Source of the DNA: CAZYPB01 sp964649265
GTDB taxonomy: Archaea > Micrarchaeota > Micrarchaeia > Burarchaeales > JAKAKT01
Direction: 5' to 3'
Assembly: GCA_964649265.1 (NCBI GenBank)
Contig: CAZYPB010000027.1
Coordinates: 1-14,311, forward strand
DNA length: 14,311 bases
Both the position numbers and the translations under genes were made by a program. Every line of letters begins with the position of its first letter. Position 1 is the stretch's first letter. The notes under the pieces were generated by a model, which saw nothing but the letters and a program-made list of their open reading frames with translations, was not told the DNA's origin and did not search any database. Below are positions 1 to 6,928 of the stretch, piece after piece.

Positions 1-369
1 AACTGCGTTCTTCCCGCTTTCCTCAAGAGACATTCCATTATCTGCATAGGCCTCAAGATCTGCAATTGCATAGAAAACCTTTGCACCAAATGCCTTCTGC
101 ATAAAGATAAGTTCTTCAGCAGTAAGTTTGCTTCCAAGGTGAAACTCACCACTTGGTTTTATTCCAGACATTGCTGCAACAGGCTTTCCTTTTTCATGAT
201 CGTCAATGAATTTATCGAAATCCCTATGTGCAAAAATTATCCCCCTCCTGAATATCCTGTTTTTATCTGGTATCTTGCACAGCATCTTTTTACTTATCTC
301 TTTAACACCGAATTCAGAGAATAGTTTAGAATAATCAACAAGTTCGTTTCCCCAAGGATCCATCTCCAT
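1..369 (-). CDS. trpS: Tryptophan--tRNA ligase, archaeal type (5' part, truncated by window edge)
   Basis: Charges tRNA-Trp with tryptophan in the cytoplasm. Only the first 123 codons are in the window. The N-terminus (MEMDPWGN), the segment RGIIFAHRDFDKF near residues 42-54 and the class I signature region PSGEFHLGSK at 72-81 (the HIGH-like motif reads H-L-G-S), followed by AKVFYAIADLEAYAD, match my memory of archaeal TrpRS. The KMSKS region lies outside the window. I chose the ATG at 369 because a GGTG Shine-Dalgarno core lies at 378-375; ATG at 363 is the alternative. The gene starts 12 bases after the stop of the KaiC-like gene on the same strand, so the two may be cotranscribed. TyrRS is a related alternative, but the DPWGN start favours TrpRS. 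Confidence 0.85.
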   Translation of the reverse strand, partial: MEMDPWGNELVDYSKLFSEFGVKEISKKMLCKIPDKNRIFRRGIIFAHRDFDKFIDDHEKGKPVAAMSGIKPSGEFHLGSKLTAEELIFMQKAFGAKVFYAIADLEAYADNGMSLEESGKNAV

Positions 370-381
370 AACAACACCATG

Positions 382-1098
382 TTATTTTTCATCAAAAAGT
401 TGCTGTCCTGGGTGTATCTCAAATCCCTGTTTTCCTAATCTAACAGGACATATCTTTGTTTCATGTATTGCTCCCCTAAGCTTAATGACCTCAAGTGCCC
501 TGTCCCTATAGTTCTTTCGTCTTATGCTGTATAGGTTGATAAGTCCATCAGAAAGGTATTCTGCCCAGTTCCTTCTTCCTTCTCCTATGAGGTCCGATCC
601 AATTCCCTCTGAGATAAGTACAACTGTGCAACCCCAGTTCCTTATCTTTTCAACTATCTTGAGCATTCCTTCTCTTCTTTCCTTCTCTGTTCCATAGATA
701 AGCACCAGGGGCATAATTGAGTCAATAACAAGTCTCTCAACCCCAACCTTGTCTATCAGATCCCGTATTACTCCTTCCTGTGAAAGGAACTGATCAACCT
801 CAAATGGAGGATATTCTATGAAAACCAGCTTCTTCTCTCTATCTAGTTTCTCTAGATCCCACCCATATCTTCCCATATTCCTGTACATTGCTCTTTTCTT
901 CTCATCAAAAGATATGTACATTCCATTTTCTTCAAACTTTTTCGCTCCCGAATACAGGAATTGAATGCCCAAAGTTGTTTTTCCAGTACCTGTATCGCCA
1001 CTAACGGTGATGACACTGTTTCTTGGAAAACCTCCCTCGGTTATTTCATCAAGCCCTGGTATCCCAGTTTTAACTCTCGGAAGTGGACTTAGCATCAT
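382..1098 (-). CDS. KaiC-like RecA-superfamily ATPase
   Basis: A single-domain RecA/KaiC-type ATPase of 238 residues. It opens with the family pattern R-V-K-T-G-I-P-G-L-D-E, then Walker A GDTGTGKT at 34-41, the conserved acidic stretch YISFDEKK near 60-67 where KaiC proteins carry catalytic acidic residues, and Walker B LVID ending at 125. Archaeal stand-alone KaiC-like proteins are numerous and mostly uncharacterised, often thought to act in signalling. There is no second KaiC domain and no zinc ribbon as in RadA/Sms. The frame opens at a TTG at 1110, but AGGGAG at 1107-1102 points to ATG 1098 (or 1095). It overlaps the upstream gene by about 29 bases, so the pair is very probably cotranscribed and functionally linked. 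Confidence 0.85.
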   Translation of the reverse strand: MMLSPLPRVKTGIPGLDEITEGGFPRNSVITVSGDTGTGKTTLGIQFLYSGAKKFEENGMYISFDEKKRAMYRNMGRYGWDLEKLDREKKLVFIEYPPFEVDQFLSQEGVIRDLIDKVGVERLVIDSIMPLVLIYGTEKERREGMLKIVEKIRNWGCTVVLISEGIGSDLIGEGRRNWAEYLSDGLINLYSIRRKNYRDRALEVIKLRGAIHETKICPVRLGKQGFEIHPGQQLFDEK

Positions 1099-1579
1099 TA
1101 TCTCCCTCAACTAATTTTTTCCCTAATTCAGCTCTTCTGCTCAACTTCTTGCTGAGCTCCTGTTTCTCTTCATCTTTCATAAGCTTTTCAACTACATAGG
1201 TGGAGAACTCATGGCTTGTTTGCGCAGCAGTCAGTATGACATCTTGCGCTTCCCTGAGACTCAGTTTGATGCCTTCAGGTTTAAGGATCTCAACCCCAAT
1301 TGGGCCGTACCTGAACCCTATGTTTATTAGTGCCATGAATTCCTTTGTAAGAACCTTTACTTCCGCAGATGTTGCAAAACCTGAGTCGTCCTCTATTGTA
1401 TCCTTTATTTCGCCAACAGCATAAACAACTCCTTCCTCTCCAGTAAGTCTCCGTATGAATTCAACCATTGTAGTTTTTATTGTGTCCTTTGAATTTCCAT
1501 GAATATCAAAATAAAGTAGAGCTAGCACTCCCCCTTCTTTTATTGTGTCCTCTGTAACCTTTTCCACTGATTTCGTCAT
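1070..1579 (-). CDS. Conserved-looking hypothetical protein paired with KaiC-like ATPase
   Basis: About 169 residues; I do not recognise the family with confidence. The N-terminal two-thirds is a mixed alpha/beta sequence with segments such as VLALLYFDIHG and a middle part rich in charged residues and helices (SLREAQDVILTAAQ). The last 40 residues are a strongly charged helix (KDEEKQELSKKLSRRAELGKK) that could be a coiled coil or a partner-binding tail. There is no signal peptide or membrane segment. The 3' end overlaps the KaiC-like ATPase gene, suggesting a partner or input module for it. GTG 1588 and ATG 1585 are in-frame alternatives; I chose ATG 1579 because GGTGAT at 1589-1584 is the best ribosome site and would overlap the other two. 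A TTTAAA box lies about 30 bases upstream. Confidence 0.7.
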   Translation of the reverse strand: MTKSVEKVTEDTIKEGGVLALLYFDIHGNSKDTIKTTMVEFIRRLTGEEGVVYAVGEIKDTIEDDSGFATSAEVKVLTKEFMALINIGFRYGPIGVEILKPEGIKLSLREAQDVILTAAQTSHEFSTYVVEKLMKDEEKQELSKKLSRRAELGKKLVEGDNDAKSTSES

Positions 1580-1612
1580 ATCCATCACCGAATGAAATCC
1601 TAATACCTCTCA

Positions 1613-1622
1613 TACTTTAAAT
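1613..1622 (-). promoter_or_regulatory. Probable TATA box for the unknown/KaiC-like pair
   Basis: On the minus strand an ATTTAAAGTAT element lies about 30 bases before the first possible start codon (1588). That is typical archaeal spacing, giving a short leader. It lies in the 43-base gap after the DUF89 gene, so it may separate the two units. Confidence 0.4.
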
Positions 1623-1631
1623 GATTTGCCA

Positions 1632-2510
1632 TCAGACGAGTTTTGCAATGAGTGCACCTTTCTCAAGGCCAAGGCTCAAAGCAACAGGTTCGCATTTGAC
1701 TCTCAAAAGATAACAGGTTCTGTTTACTGTACTACTCTTGTATTCATCAAGTGTTTCATAATTTGCCATTCCCTTTGCTATTATAAGGTCTGCGTTCATA
1801 AGAAGTTCCCAGAATTTCTCAGGTGCCCGCTTTTTCCAAACACCATAAGATCTCCCCTTTCCTATAATTGGTGCAACTTTCTCAAGTCCCACTAATGCCG
1901 CCTCATCCAACGAGACATCTTCATCGAGCGGGACACTTGCAACAGCAGCAGTGACTTCTGCGTACTTTTTTATCTCGTTCATTAGCACCTTATCGAAAAC
2001 TGCTTCTCCACAGTTATCGCAGAGATAAAGAACGTTCTTCGCTTTCTTAATTCTTAGAAATATCTCCCTTGCATCATCTACATCAAGCTTTTCCCTAACA
2101 AGTTTCCACATATCCTTTTCCATAGCATCCAGATTTACCTTGTGGTTAGGAGCAGAGAGTTCAAGTGTATTCCCTGCAACTGCAACCATAAGAGCTCTTT
2201 TGAACCTCATGTAAGGCGTTTTCCCCTTCTCAACCCATCTGTGGAATTTTGGATATAGCTCCTTCGCCCTTCGTATAACTTCCCTCTTTTTTTTTCTATA
2301 GGGATCCCGATTTCCAGTTATCTCAAGTATAATATCGCTCTGCACAGTCCCAGCAAAAGAAGGACAATCCCTTGTTTCAATGGCATTACTTATGGATTTA
2401 AGAACAGGTAACATACACCGTCTTCTTAGTGCCTCATCTGCAGTCGAAAGGCATGTTACTTCATAGAACCTTTTAGCTTTACAATGGGCACAGAAAGAGG
2501 TTGTTTTCAT
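1632..2510 (-). CDS. DUF89 / ARMT1-like damage-control phosphatase
   Basis: A 292-residue protein of the DUF89 family, metal-dependent phosphatases proposed to hydrolyse damaged or unwanted sugar phosphates and related metabolites. The signature region LCDNCGEAVFDKVL at 163-176 contains the conserved Asp-Asn pair (D165, N166), E169 and D173. Further conserved positions are D241, the K-G-M-A-N-Y-E-T block at 247-254 (usually KGxxNxE) and K272-C-E-P. The N-terminus has C7-x2-C10 and C20, as in archaeal members of this family. It begins 4 bases after the hisS stop codon on the same strand, so it is almost certainly cotranscribed with hisS. The substrate cannot be read from sequence; a link to phosphoribosyl intermediates is only suggested by the neighbours. 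Confidence 0.85.
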   Translation of the reverse strand: MKTTSFCAHCKAKRFYEVTCLSTADEALRRRCMLPVLKSISNAIETRDCPSFAGTVQSDIILEITGNRDPYRKKKREVIRRAKELYPKFHRWVEKGKTPYMRFKRALMVAVAGNTLELSAPNHKVNLDAMEKDMWKLVREKLDVDDAREIFLRIKKAKNVLYLCDNCGEAVFDKVLMNEIKKYAEVTAAVASVPLDEDVSLDEAALVGLEKVAPIIGKGRSYGVWKKRAPEKFWELLMNADLIIAKGMANYETLDEYKSSTVNRTCYLLRVKCEPVALSLGLEKGALIAKLV

Positions 2511-2514
2511 ACAT

Positions 2515-3759
2515 TCAACTCTTAATAATATCTGCTGCTTGCTTCGGGGTTACTGCTTTCTCTTCCCCAGTTTTCAGATCTCTTAGCGTTATTGTTTTCT
2601 CTTTAACTTCCTTTGGACCAATAACTCCAATGTAACCTATGTTTTTTGAATTAACATACTCGAATTGTTTTCTCAGGTTTCTTTTCATAAGATCTATCTG
2701 CACATTTAGTCCATAACTCCTAAGTTCATTCGCAACCTTTATTGAATTTCCATAAAGCTCTGGTTTTACAGTAGCTATGTAAACATCAACTGCCCCCTTG
2801 AACTCATCTCCATCTAGAAGAGCCATTATCCTCTCAATACCTAGCGATATTCCAACTGCAGGAACGTTCTGTCCTGAGTATGTCTCTATGAGGTCATCAT
2901 ACCTTCCCCCGCCAGCTATACTCCCTATTCCCTCACCTGCGGAGATCTCAAAAACAGGCCCAGTGTAGTAATCAAGTCCACGCACAAGGCTCAGATCAAC
3001 TGAAACATCGATCCCATACTCTTTACAGAGTTCTATCATATACCTAAGTTCATCAGCGCCATCCTTTCCACCCAGGTTATCTGCTGCTTTTAGCCTGCTC
3101 TCATTATTTCCCTTCTCAGTAATGGCAGACATCAGTTCATCTGTCTCCGTCTTATCCAGGCCTGCTTTCAATAGCTCATCCCTAACGGCACCCTCCCCAG
3201 TTTTCTCAAGTTTATCCAGTACTCTAAATACTGCTTCTGGTTTGCTCGTTATGCCTATTCTCTTTATCACTGAATCCAATATCTTGCGATTATTAACTTT
3301 CACGGAAAATTTCTTGAATCCAAGTGCTTTCAGACACTCAGATGCACATGCTAGAAGCTCTGCTTCACACTCCATGCCCGAGCTGCCTATAACATCTATA
3401 TCTGCTTGCAGAAACTCCCTGTATCTTCCCTTCTGTGGTTCTTCTCTTCTCCAAACCTTATCAATACAATACCTCTTGAATGGTTTGGAGATTGTTGAAT
3501 CTGATGCAACAACACGCGCAAGAGGAACTGTAAGATCAAATCGCATTCCGAGCTTTCCATCCTCTACTCGGTATATCTGCTTGTTTGTCTCATCCCCACA
3601 CTTCACCATAAGTGTTTCCATCAGTTCAAGCGCAGGTGTATCAAATGGTTCATACCCATAACTCTTGAATAGGCGTTCCACTACCGAAATCACCTTCTTT
3701 CGCGCAGTCATCTGATCGGGCATGAAGTCCCTCATACCTCGCGGTGTTTGCAGTTCCAT
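2515..3759 (-). CDS. hisS: Histidine--tRNA ligase
   Basis: Class II synthetase that attaches histidine to tRNA-His; 414 residues, normal family length. It starts with the typical MELQTPRGMRDFMP. Motif 2 is the segment VWRREEPQKGRYREFLQADID (about 102-122). The HisRS-specific block LVRGLDYYTG is at 258-267, a glycine-rich GGGRYDDL at 283-290, motif 3 VGISLGIERI at 302-311, and an alpha/beta anticodon-binding domain fills about 324-414. It is a full-length synthetase, not the HisZ paralogue, in agreement with a long-form HisG in the same window that needs no HisZ. ATG 3759 has GGTGA at 3768-3764, 4 bases away. The DUF89 gene follows after 4 bases. Confidence 0.97.
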   Translation of the reverse strand: MELQTPRGMRDFMPDQMTARKKVISVVERLFKSYGYEPFDTPALELMETLMVKCGDETNKQIYRVEDGKLGMRFDLTVPLARVVASDSTISKPFKRYCIDKVWRREEPQKGRYREFLQADIDVIGSSGMECEAELLACASECLKALGFKKFSVKVNNRKILDSVIKRIGITSKPEAVFRVLDKLEKTGEGAVRDELLKAGLDKTETDELMSAITEKGNNESRLKAADNLGGKDGADELRYMIELCKEYGIDVSVDLSLVRGLDYYTGPVFEISAGEGIGSIAGGGRYDDLIETYSGQNVPAVGISLGIERIMALLDGDEFKGAVDVYIATVKPELYGNSIKVANELRSYGLNVQIDLMKRNLRKQFEYVNSKNIGYIGVIGPKEVKEKTITLRDLKTGEEKAVTPKQAADIIKS

Positions 3760-3793
3760 TTGTTCACCGATAAGACTCTAGAATATGTTTCTC

Positions 3794-3804
3794 AATATTT
3801 AAAG
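3794..3804 (-). promoter_or_regulatory. Probable TATA box for hisS
   Basis: On the minus strand CTTTAAATATT lies about 40 bases upstream of the hisS start, in the 71-base gap behind hps. It would place transcription initiation about 15 bases before the hisS start codon, leaving room for the GGTGA site. Confidence 0.45.
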
Positions 3805-3830
3805 ACATTGCTTCATTAAGCGATATCAGG

Positions 3831-4499
3831 CTATTTCTCAATGATCTCAAGGAAGTTTCCAGTTGCCACGCGTATACTTGCAGCATCAGTTATCTTTCTG
3901 CCAACAACAACTATATCTGCCCCAGCCTTCAGCGCTTCAGGCGCACTGTCTATATCTATTCCTCCTGCAACTGAAATAAGTGATTTCCTGAACTTTGCTT
4001 TCATGAATTTTATTTCATCAAACATGTGGCTCTTCCCACTTTCCTCATCTATGCCTCTGTGAAGGCTTATCACATTGGGCTTTATCCCAAGTGAGTTTAT
4101 GGTATCAAACGGATTTGCTACATCCATACAATCAACAATGGAGTATACCCCAAGATCTTTGCACTCGGCTATGAATGAGTTCATTGTATCCTTGCTCGCA
4201 CATCCTGAGACAGTGACAGCATCAGCCTGCGCCCTATAGGCGATGGTGACTTCAAGTTTACCCGTATCCATTGTTTTCAGGTCTGCAACGAAGAAGCCTC
4301 CTCCCATCTCGTTTTTCATATCCCGTATAACTGAAGCGCCAACCGACTTTATAAGGGGAGTTCCTGCCTCAATTATTATTCTCTCGCTTTTAGGCACTTG
4401 GGACACAATATCCAGAGCAACGTTCATATCAATGGTGTCAATTGCTATCTGGAGGTATGGGGGATCTGTTAGTTTCTCGAATGTCAATCCATTTGACAA
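3831..4499 (-). CDS. hps: 3-hexulose-6-phosphate synthase (OMP decarboxylase superfamily)
   Basis: A (beta/alpha)8 barrel of 222 residues that interconverts D-arabino-3-hexulose-6-phosphate with ribulose-5-phosphate plus formaldehyde. In many archaea it supplies ribulose-5-phosphate, hence PRPP, in place of the oxidative pentose phosphate pathway. Visible hallmarks are the first strand LQIAIDT with D21, the phrase IIIEAGTPLIK, the D-x-K-x-x-D catalytic motif of the superfamily as VADLKTMD (D73, K75, D78), LHRGIDEE, and the phosphate-binding ends VAGGID and IVVVGRKIT. The start is TTG: the frame is closed upstream by a stop, there is no nearer ATG in frame, and AGGTGG at 4509-4504 is correctly placed. 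No hexulose isomerase (PHI) gene is adjacent and no Fae domain is fused. OMP decarboxylase itself is less likely given EAGTPLIK and HRGID. Confidence 0.88.
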   Translation of the reverse strand: MSNGLTFEKLTDPPYLQIAIDTIDMNVALDIVSQVPKSERIIIEAGTPLIKSVGASVIRDMKNEMGGGFFVADLKTMDTGKLEVTIAYRAQADAVTVSGCASKDTMNSFIAECKDLGVYSIVDCMDVANPFDTINSLGIKPNVISLHRGIDEESGKSHMFDEIKFMKAKFRKSLISVAGGIDIDSAPEALKAGADIVVVGRKITDAASIRVATGNFLEIIEK

Positions 4500-4503
4500 G
4501 CAA

Positions 4504-4509
4504 CCACCT
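4504..4509 (-). promoter_or_regulatory. Shine-Dalgarno site deciding the TTG start of hps
   Basis: AGGTGG on the minus strand lies 4 bases before TTG 4499. An in-frame TAA at 4520-4518 excludes longer starts. Confidence 0.75.
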
Positions 4510-4529
4510 GTAGTATTTTAAAAATCACT

Positions 4530-4540
4530 ATCTTATATGA
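4530..4540. promoter_or_regulatory. Shared AT-rich promoter between hps and purB
   Basis: The 73-base divergent gap holds CTTATATGA on the plus strand, which reads as CATATAAG on the minus strand. It is the best TATA candidate in both directions, about 25-35 bases from each start region. Confidence 0.4.
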
Positions 4541-4572
4541 TTTGTCGCTTATTAAATTTTGTTGGTGGTTTA

Positions 4573-5904
4573 ATGGCAGTCAGTCCAATAGAGGAGCGTT
4601 ATAGGACCGAGATGAATAATATTTTCGAGGATAAAAATATTCTAAGAAAATGGCTTGACGTCGAGGTAGCCCTTGCAAAGGCACATGCCCGTATAGGCCA
4701 CATACCCGAAAGGGAAGCAAAGGATATGGAATCAGCAGCCAGAAAGGTTAAGATCTCAAGAGTAAAACGCATCGAGTCTCAGATACATCACGATCTCATG
4801 GCAATGGTCAAAGCACTTACAGAAAAGTGTCCAAAGAATGCAGGAGCACATGTTCACCTGGGGGCAACAAGCTATGATATAGAGGATACTGCAACTGCTC
4901 TTCTTCTACGGGATGCTTTCGCCCTCCTCTGGAAAAGGATAGAGAAACTAAAACATATCCTCCTGGACTTGGCAAAAAAACACAAGAAGACAGTTTGCAT
5001 AGGGAGAACCCATGGCCAGCATGCTGTCCCAACAACATACGGACTAAAGTTTGCACTATATGCAGCTGAGCTGAACAGACATATGAAGCGCATAGAGCAG
5101 GCTGAGAAAAGACTCTATGTGGGGAAGATGACTGGTGCTGTGGGAACAATGGCTACTTTTGGCGAGGACGCATTCAGAATGCAGGAGTATGTTATGGAGG
5201 AACTGGGGCTCCAACCCCCTCTTGTGACAAACCAGGTAATACAGAGAGATAGACACGCTGAAGCCATATTCATACTCTCTCTCATTGCATGTTCCCTTGA
5301 AAAAATGGCGAAGGAGATACGAAACCTGCAGAGAACAGAGATAGCAGAAGTCGCAGAGCCATTTGGTAAGAAACAGGTTGGCTCTTCAACAATGCCCCAG
5401 AAGAGAAATCCACATAAGAGCGAGAGGATATGCAGTCTATCCAGAGTTGTCCGAGCAAACCTGAGTGTTGCTCTTGAGAATATACCACTTGAGCACGAGA
5501 GAGATTTAACTAACTCAGCAAGTGAGAGATTCATTATCCCTCAATCGTTTATTGTAGTCGATTATATGCTCCTACAGACAATGAAGATAGTCTCAGACCT
5601 GGACTTCTTCAAACAAAATATAAAAAGAAATCTAGAGCTCACAAATGGCTTGGTTATGGCTGAGAGGATAATGATTGCGCTGACTGAGGCCGGGATGGGA
5701 AGGCAGGATGCACATGCTCATGTGAGGGCAGCAAGCATACGTGCTCTTAAATCTGGGCAGCACCTGAAACAAGTGCTATCAAAAGACAAGCAGGTGAGGA
5801 AATTTATAAGTGTAAAAAACCTTTACGAATTATTCGATATAGAGACCTATGTTGGGAAAGCATCCCAGATTGTCGATAGGGTGGTTGAGAAGAGTGTGAA
5901 ATAA
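4573..5904 (+). CDS. purB: Adenylosuccinate lyase
   Basis: Fumarase/aspartase-superfamily enzyme acting twice in purine synthesis: it splits SAICAR to AICAR plus fumarate, and adenylosuccinate to AMP plus fumarate. It has 443 residues, normal length. The family signature GSSTMPQKRNPHKSE starts at residue 270, with the flexible-loop serines S271/S272. GRTHGQHAVPTT carries H147 and H150, and GATSYDIEDTA lies near the N-terminal substrate site. A longer frame opens at 4537, but its 12 extra residues (MICRLLNFVGGL) are not family-like, and GGTGG at 4564-4568 is 4 bases before ATG 4573. AICAR, also released by HisF/HisH, links this gene to the his operon in the window. Its stop codon overlaps the next ATG by one base. 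Confidence 0.96.
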   Translation: MAVSPIEERYRTEMNNIFEDKNILRKWLDVEVALAKAHARIGHIPEREAKDMESAARKVKISRVKRIESQIHHDLMAMVKALTEKCPKNAGAHVHLGATSYDIEDTATALLLRDAFALLWKRIEKLKHILLDLAKKHKKTVCIGRTHGQHAVPTTYGLKFALYAAELNRHMKRIEQAEKRLYVGKMTGAVGTMATFGEDAFRMQEYVMEELGLQPPLVTNQVIQRDRHAEAIFILSLIACSLEKMAKEIRNLQRTEIAEVAEPFGKKQVGSSTMPQKRNPHKSERICSLSRVVRANLSVALENIPLEHERDLTNSASERFIIPQSFIVVDYMLLQTMKIVSDLDFFKQNIKRNLELTNGLVMAERIMIALTEAGMGRQDAHAHVRAASIRALKSGQHLKQVLSKDKQVRKFISVKNLYELFDIETYVGKASQIVDRVVEKSVK

Positions 5905-6239
5905 TGGAGAAATACATGATCATAGTAGGAATTCTCCTATCAGTGTTTCTTATATTCCTTTTTGTAATGGCAAAATTTGTTGGGACCAATGTAAATAGGG
6001 ATACATCCATGTCCTCTTTGGGCGCATGCAACGAATTCGAAGATGAGGCTTCAAGAAATAGCTGCCTTAGGTCACTTGCAAACAAGAATCTAGATGTAAC
6101 GCCATGTCTCCAGATAAGAAAGATACCTGAAAGGGACGCATGCCTTCGCAATGTTGCAATAAAGTCAAAGGACAAGCAACTTTGTGGGCAGATAACAACA
6201 ATTCAGATACGGGAGATGTGCGCAGAACAGATAAGCTAA
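5904..6239 (+). CDS. Membrane-anchored protein with three 26-residue double-cysteine repeats
   Basis: 111 residues, function not recognised. Residues 5-26 form one hydrophobic segment (IIVGILLSVFLIFLFVMA) that would be a signal anchor, so the rest is probably outside the membrane. The soluble part holds cysteines at 42, 54, 68, 80, 94 and 106, an exact alternation of 12 and 14 residues, i.e. three 26-residue repeats. The repeat consensus is roughly C-x(5)-E-x(2)-R-x(2)-CL-x(2)-(L/V)A-x-K-x(2)-D-x(3). Such a pattern suggests helical hairpins held by disulfides, a repeat type I associate with secreted archaeal proteins, including DPANN ones. The gene is coupled to purB by a TAATG overlap, so it is cotranscribed, but no purine role can be inferred. 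Its stop overlaps that of the convergent Zn-ribbon gene. Confidence 0.75.
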   Translation: MEKYMIIVGILLSVFLIFLFVMAKFVGTNVNRDTSMSSLGACNEFEDEASRNSCLRSLANKNLDVTPCLQIRKIPERDACLRNVAIKSKDKQLCGQITTIQIREMCAEQIS

Positions 6240-6565
6240 TTCTTCTTTACTCTTGGAAGCCTTAGATAATAAACCCCTTCTGAATCCTTTACAACAACCG
6301 GATTCTTTGCAAGAGACCCTACATCGATTTCGAATATCCCCTTCTTTATTATCTTTACATTCTCAACATCTAGTGAAACGCTCTTATTTGTTTTTTTAAC
6401 TATGCCTGCAAGTTCATTCTCTATCCACCCTACATCATCGACGTTCTCAAGTTCCTTTCCACTTGTGAACAAAAAGACCTTAGCTCCACATGCACAGCCC
6501 TTGCTAAGGGAATCAACATCACCGTCATCGTATTCTCGATTGCATCTAACGCATTTATGGGGCAC
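6236..6565 (-). CDS. Zn-ribbon protein, DUF2072-like (COG3364 type)
   Basis: About 109 residues. The N-terminal zinc ribbon reads PHKCVRCNREY then CACGAK, giving two cysteine pairs (CxxC and CxC). The rest is a small beta-rich domain with repeated short strands (VKIIKKGIFEIDVGSL, YYLRLPRV). Archaeal members typically begin M-P-H-K-C, and this matches if the GTG at 6565 is the start: AGGTGATC precedes it with a 4-base spacer. The frame itself runs back to an ATG at 6586 that would overlap the upstream gene. It is the last gene of the GTPase-DUF2073-Zn-ribbon unit, 4 bases after the DUF2073 stop. The molecular role is unknown; Zn ribbons of this kind often bind RNA or protein. Confidence 0.8.
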   Translation of the reverse strand: MPHKCVRCNREYDDGDVDSLSKGCACGAKVFLFTSGKELENVDDVGWIENELAGIVKKTNKSVSLDVENVKIIKKGIFEIDVGSLAKNPVVVKDSEGVYYLRLPRVKKN

Positions 6566-6569
6566 ATGA

Positions 6570-6926
6570 TCACCTGGAATAAGCAAAAAGGTTTAGCTTG
6601 TCTGGCTGTTTTTTTATCTGCTTAACAAGTTTAGACGGTCCTATAACTGTAATACCTCCCAAACTGCCCCCGAGCATCTTTATTATCTTCGTCCTTATAT
6701 CCCATTCGTTTTTCCCAAGTGTTGATATCTCTATGCCTGGGAACTTTCCATCTATTCGTTTCATGGTCTCCCGTATGAGGCTCTTCTCCTCAATTGGACT
6801 TAGCATCCCATCCAGAACTATTATTTTGTTTTTAGTTACGTTTCGGAGGATGTACTCTGTTCTCTCCTCTTGGTCCATAGGTTTAAGGGCTTCGGATGAG
6901 ATGAATTCTATTTGGAGTGGCATCAT
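6570..6926 (-). CDS. DUF2073 family protein (COG3365 type)
   Basis: 118 residues, uncharacterised archaeal family. It begins with LQIEFISSEAL, then an acidic helix (MDQEERTEYILRNVTKNKIIVLDG), a helical region around EEKSLIRETMKRID, and a glycine-rich LGGSLGGITVIGP near 85-97 that resembles a nucleotide- or RNA-contacting loop. The C-terminal part is basic (SKLVKQIKKQPDKL). Assignment rests on this overall pattern plus its invariable company: it sits 2 bases after the GTPase stop and 4 bases before the Zn-ribbon start. This three-gene order is one I recall as widespread in Archaea. Two adjacent ATGs (6926, 6923) are possible starts; AGGT within the GTPase stop region serves as ribosome site. 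Confidence 0.75.
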   Translation of the reverse strand: MMPLQIEFISSEALKPMDQEERTEYILRNVTKNKIIVLDGMLSPIEEKSLIRETMKRIDGKFPGIEISTLGKNEWDIRTKIIKMLGGSLGGITVIGPSKLVKQIKKQPDKLNLFAYSR

Positions 6927-6928
6927 AT

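Noticed and set aside
3122..3661. 179-codon plus-strand frame within hisS
   Set aside because: Antisense shadow of the synthetase motifs; Ser-rich composition, no ribosome site.
4817..5534. Several minus-strand frames inside purB
   Set aside because: They are rich in Ser, Cys and Leu as expected of antisense shadows, and purB is complete and well conserved on the other strand.
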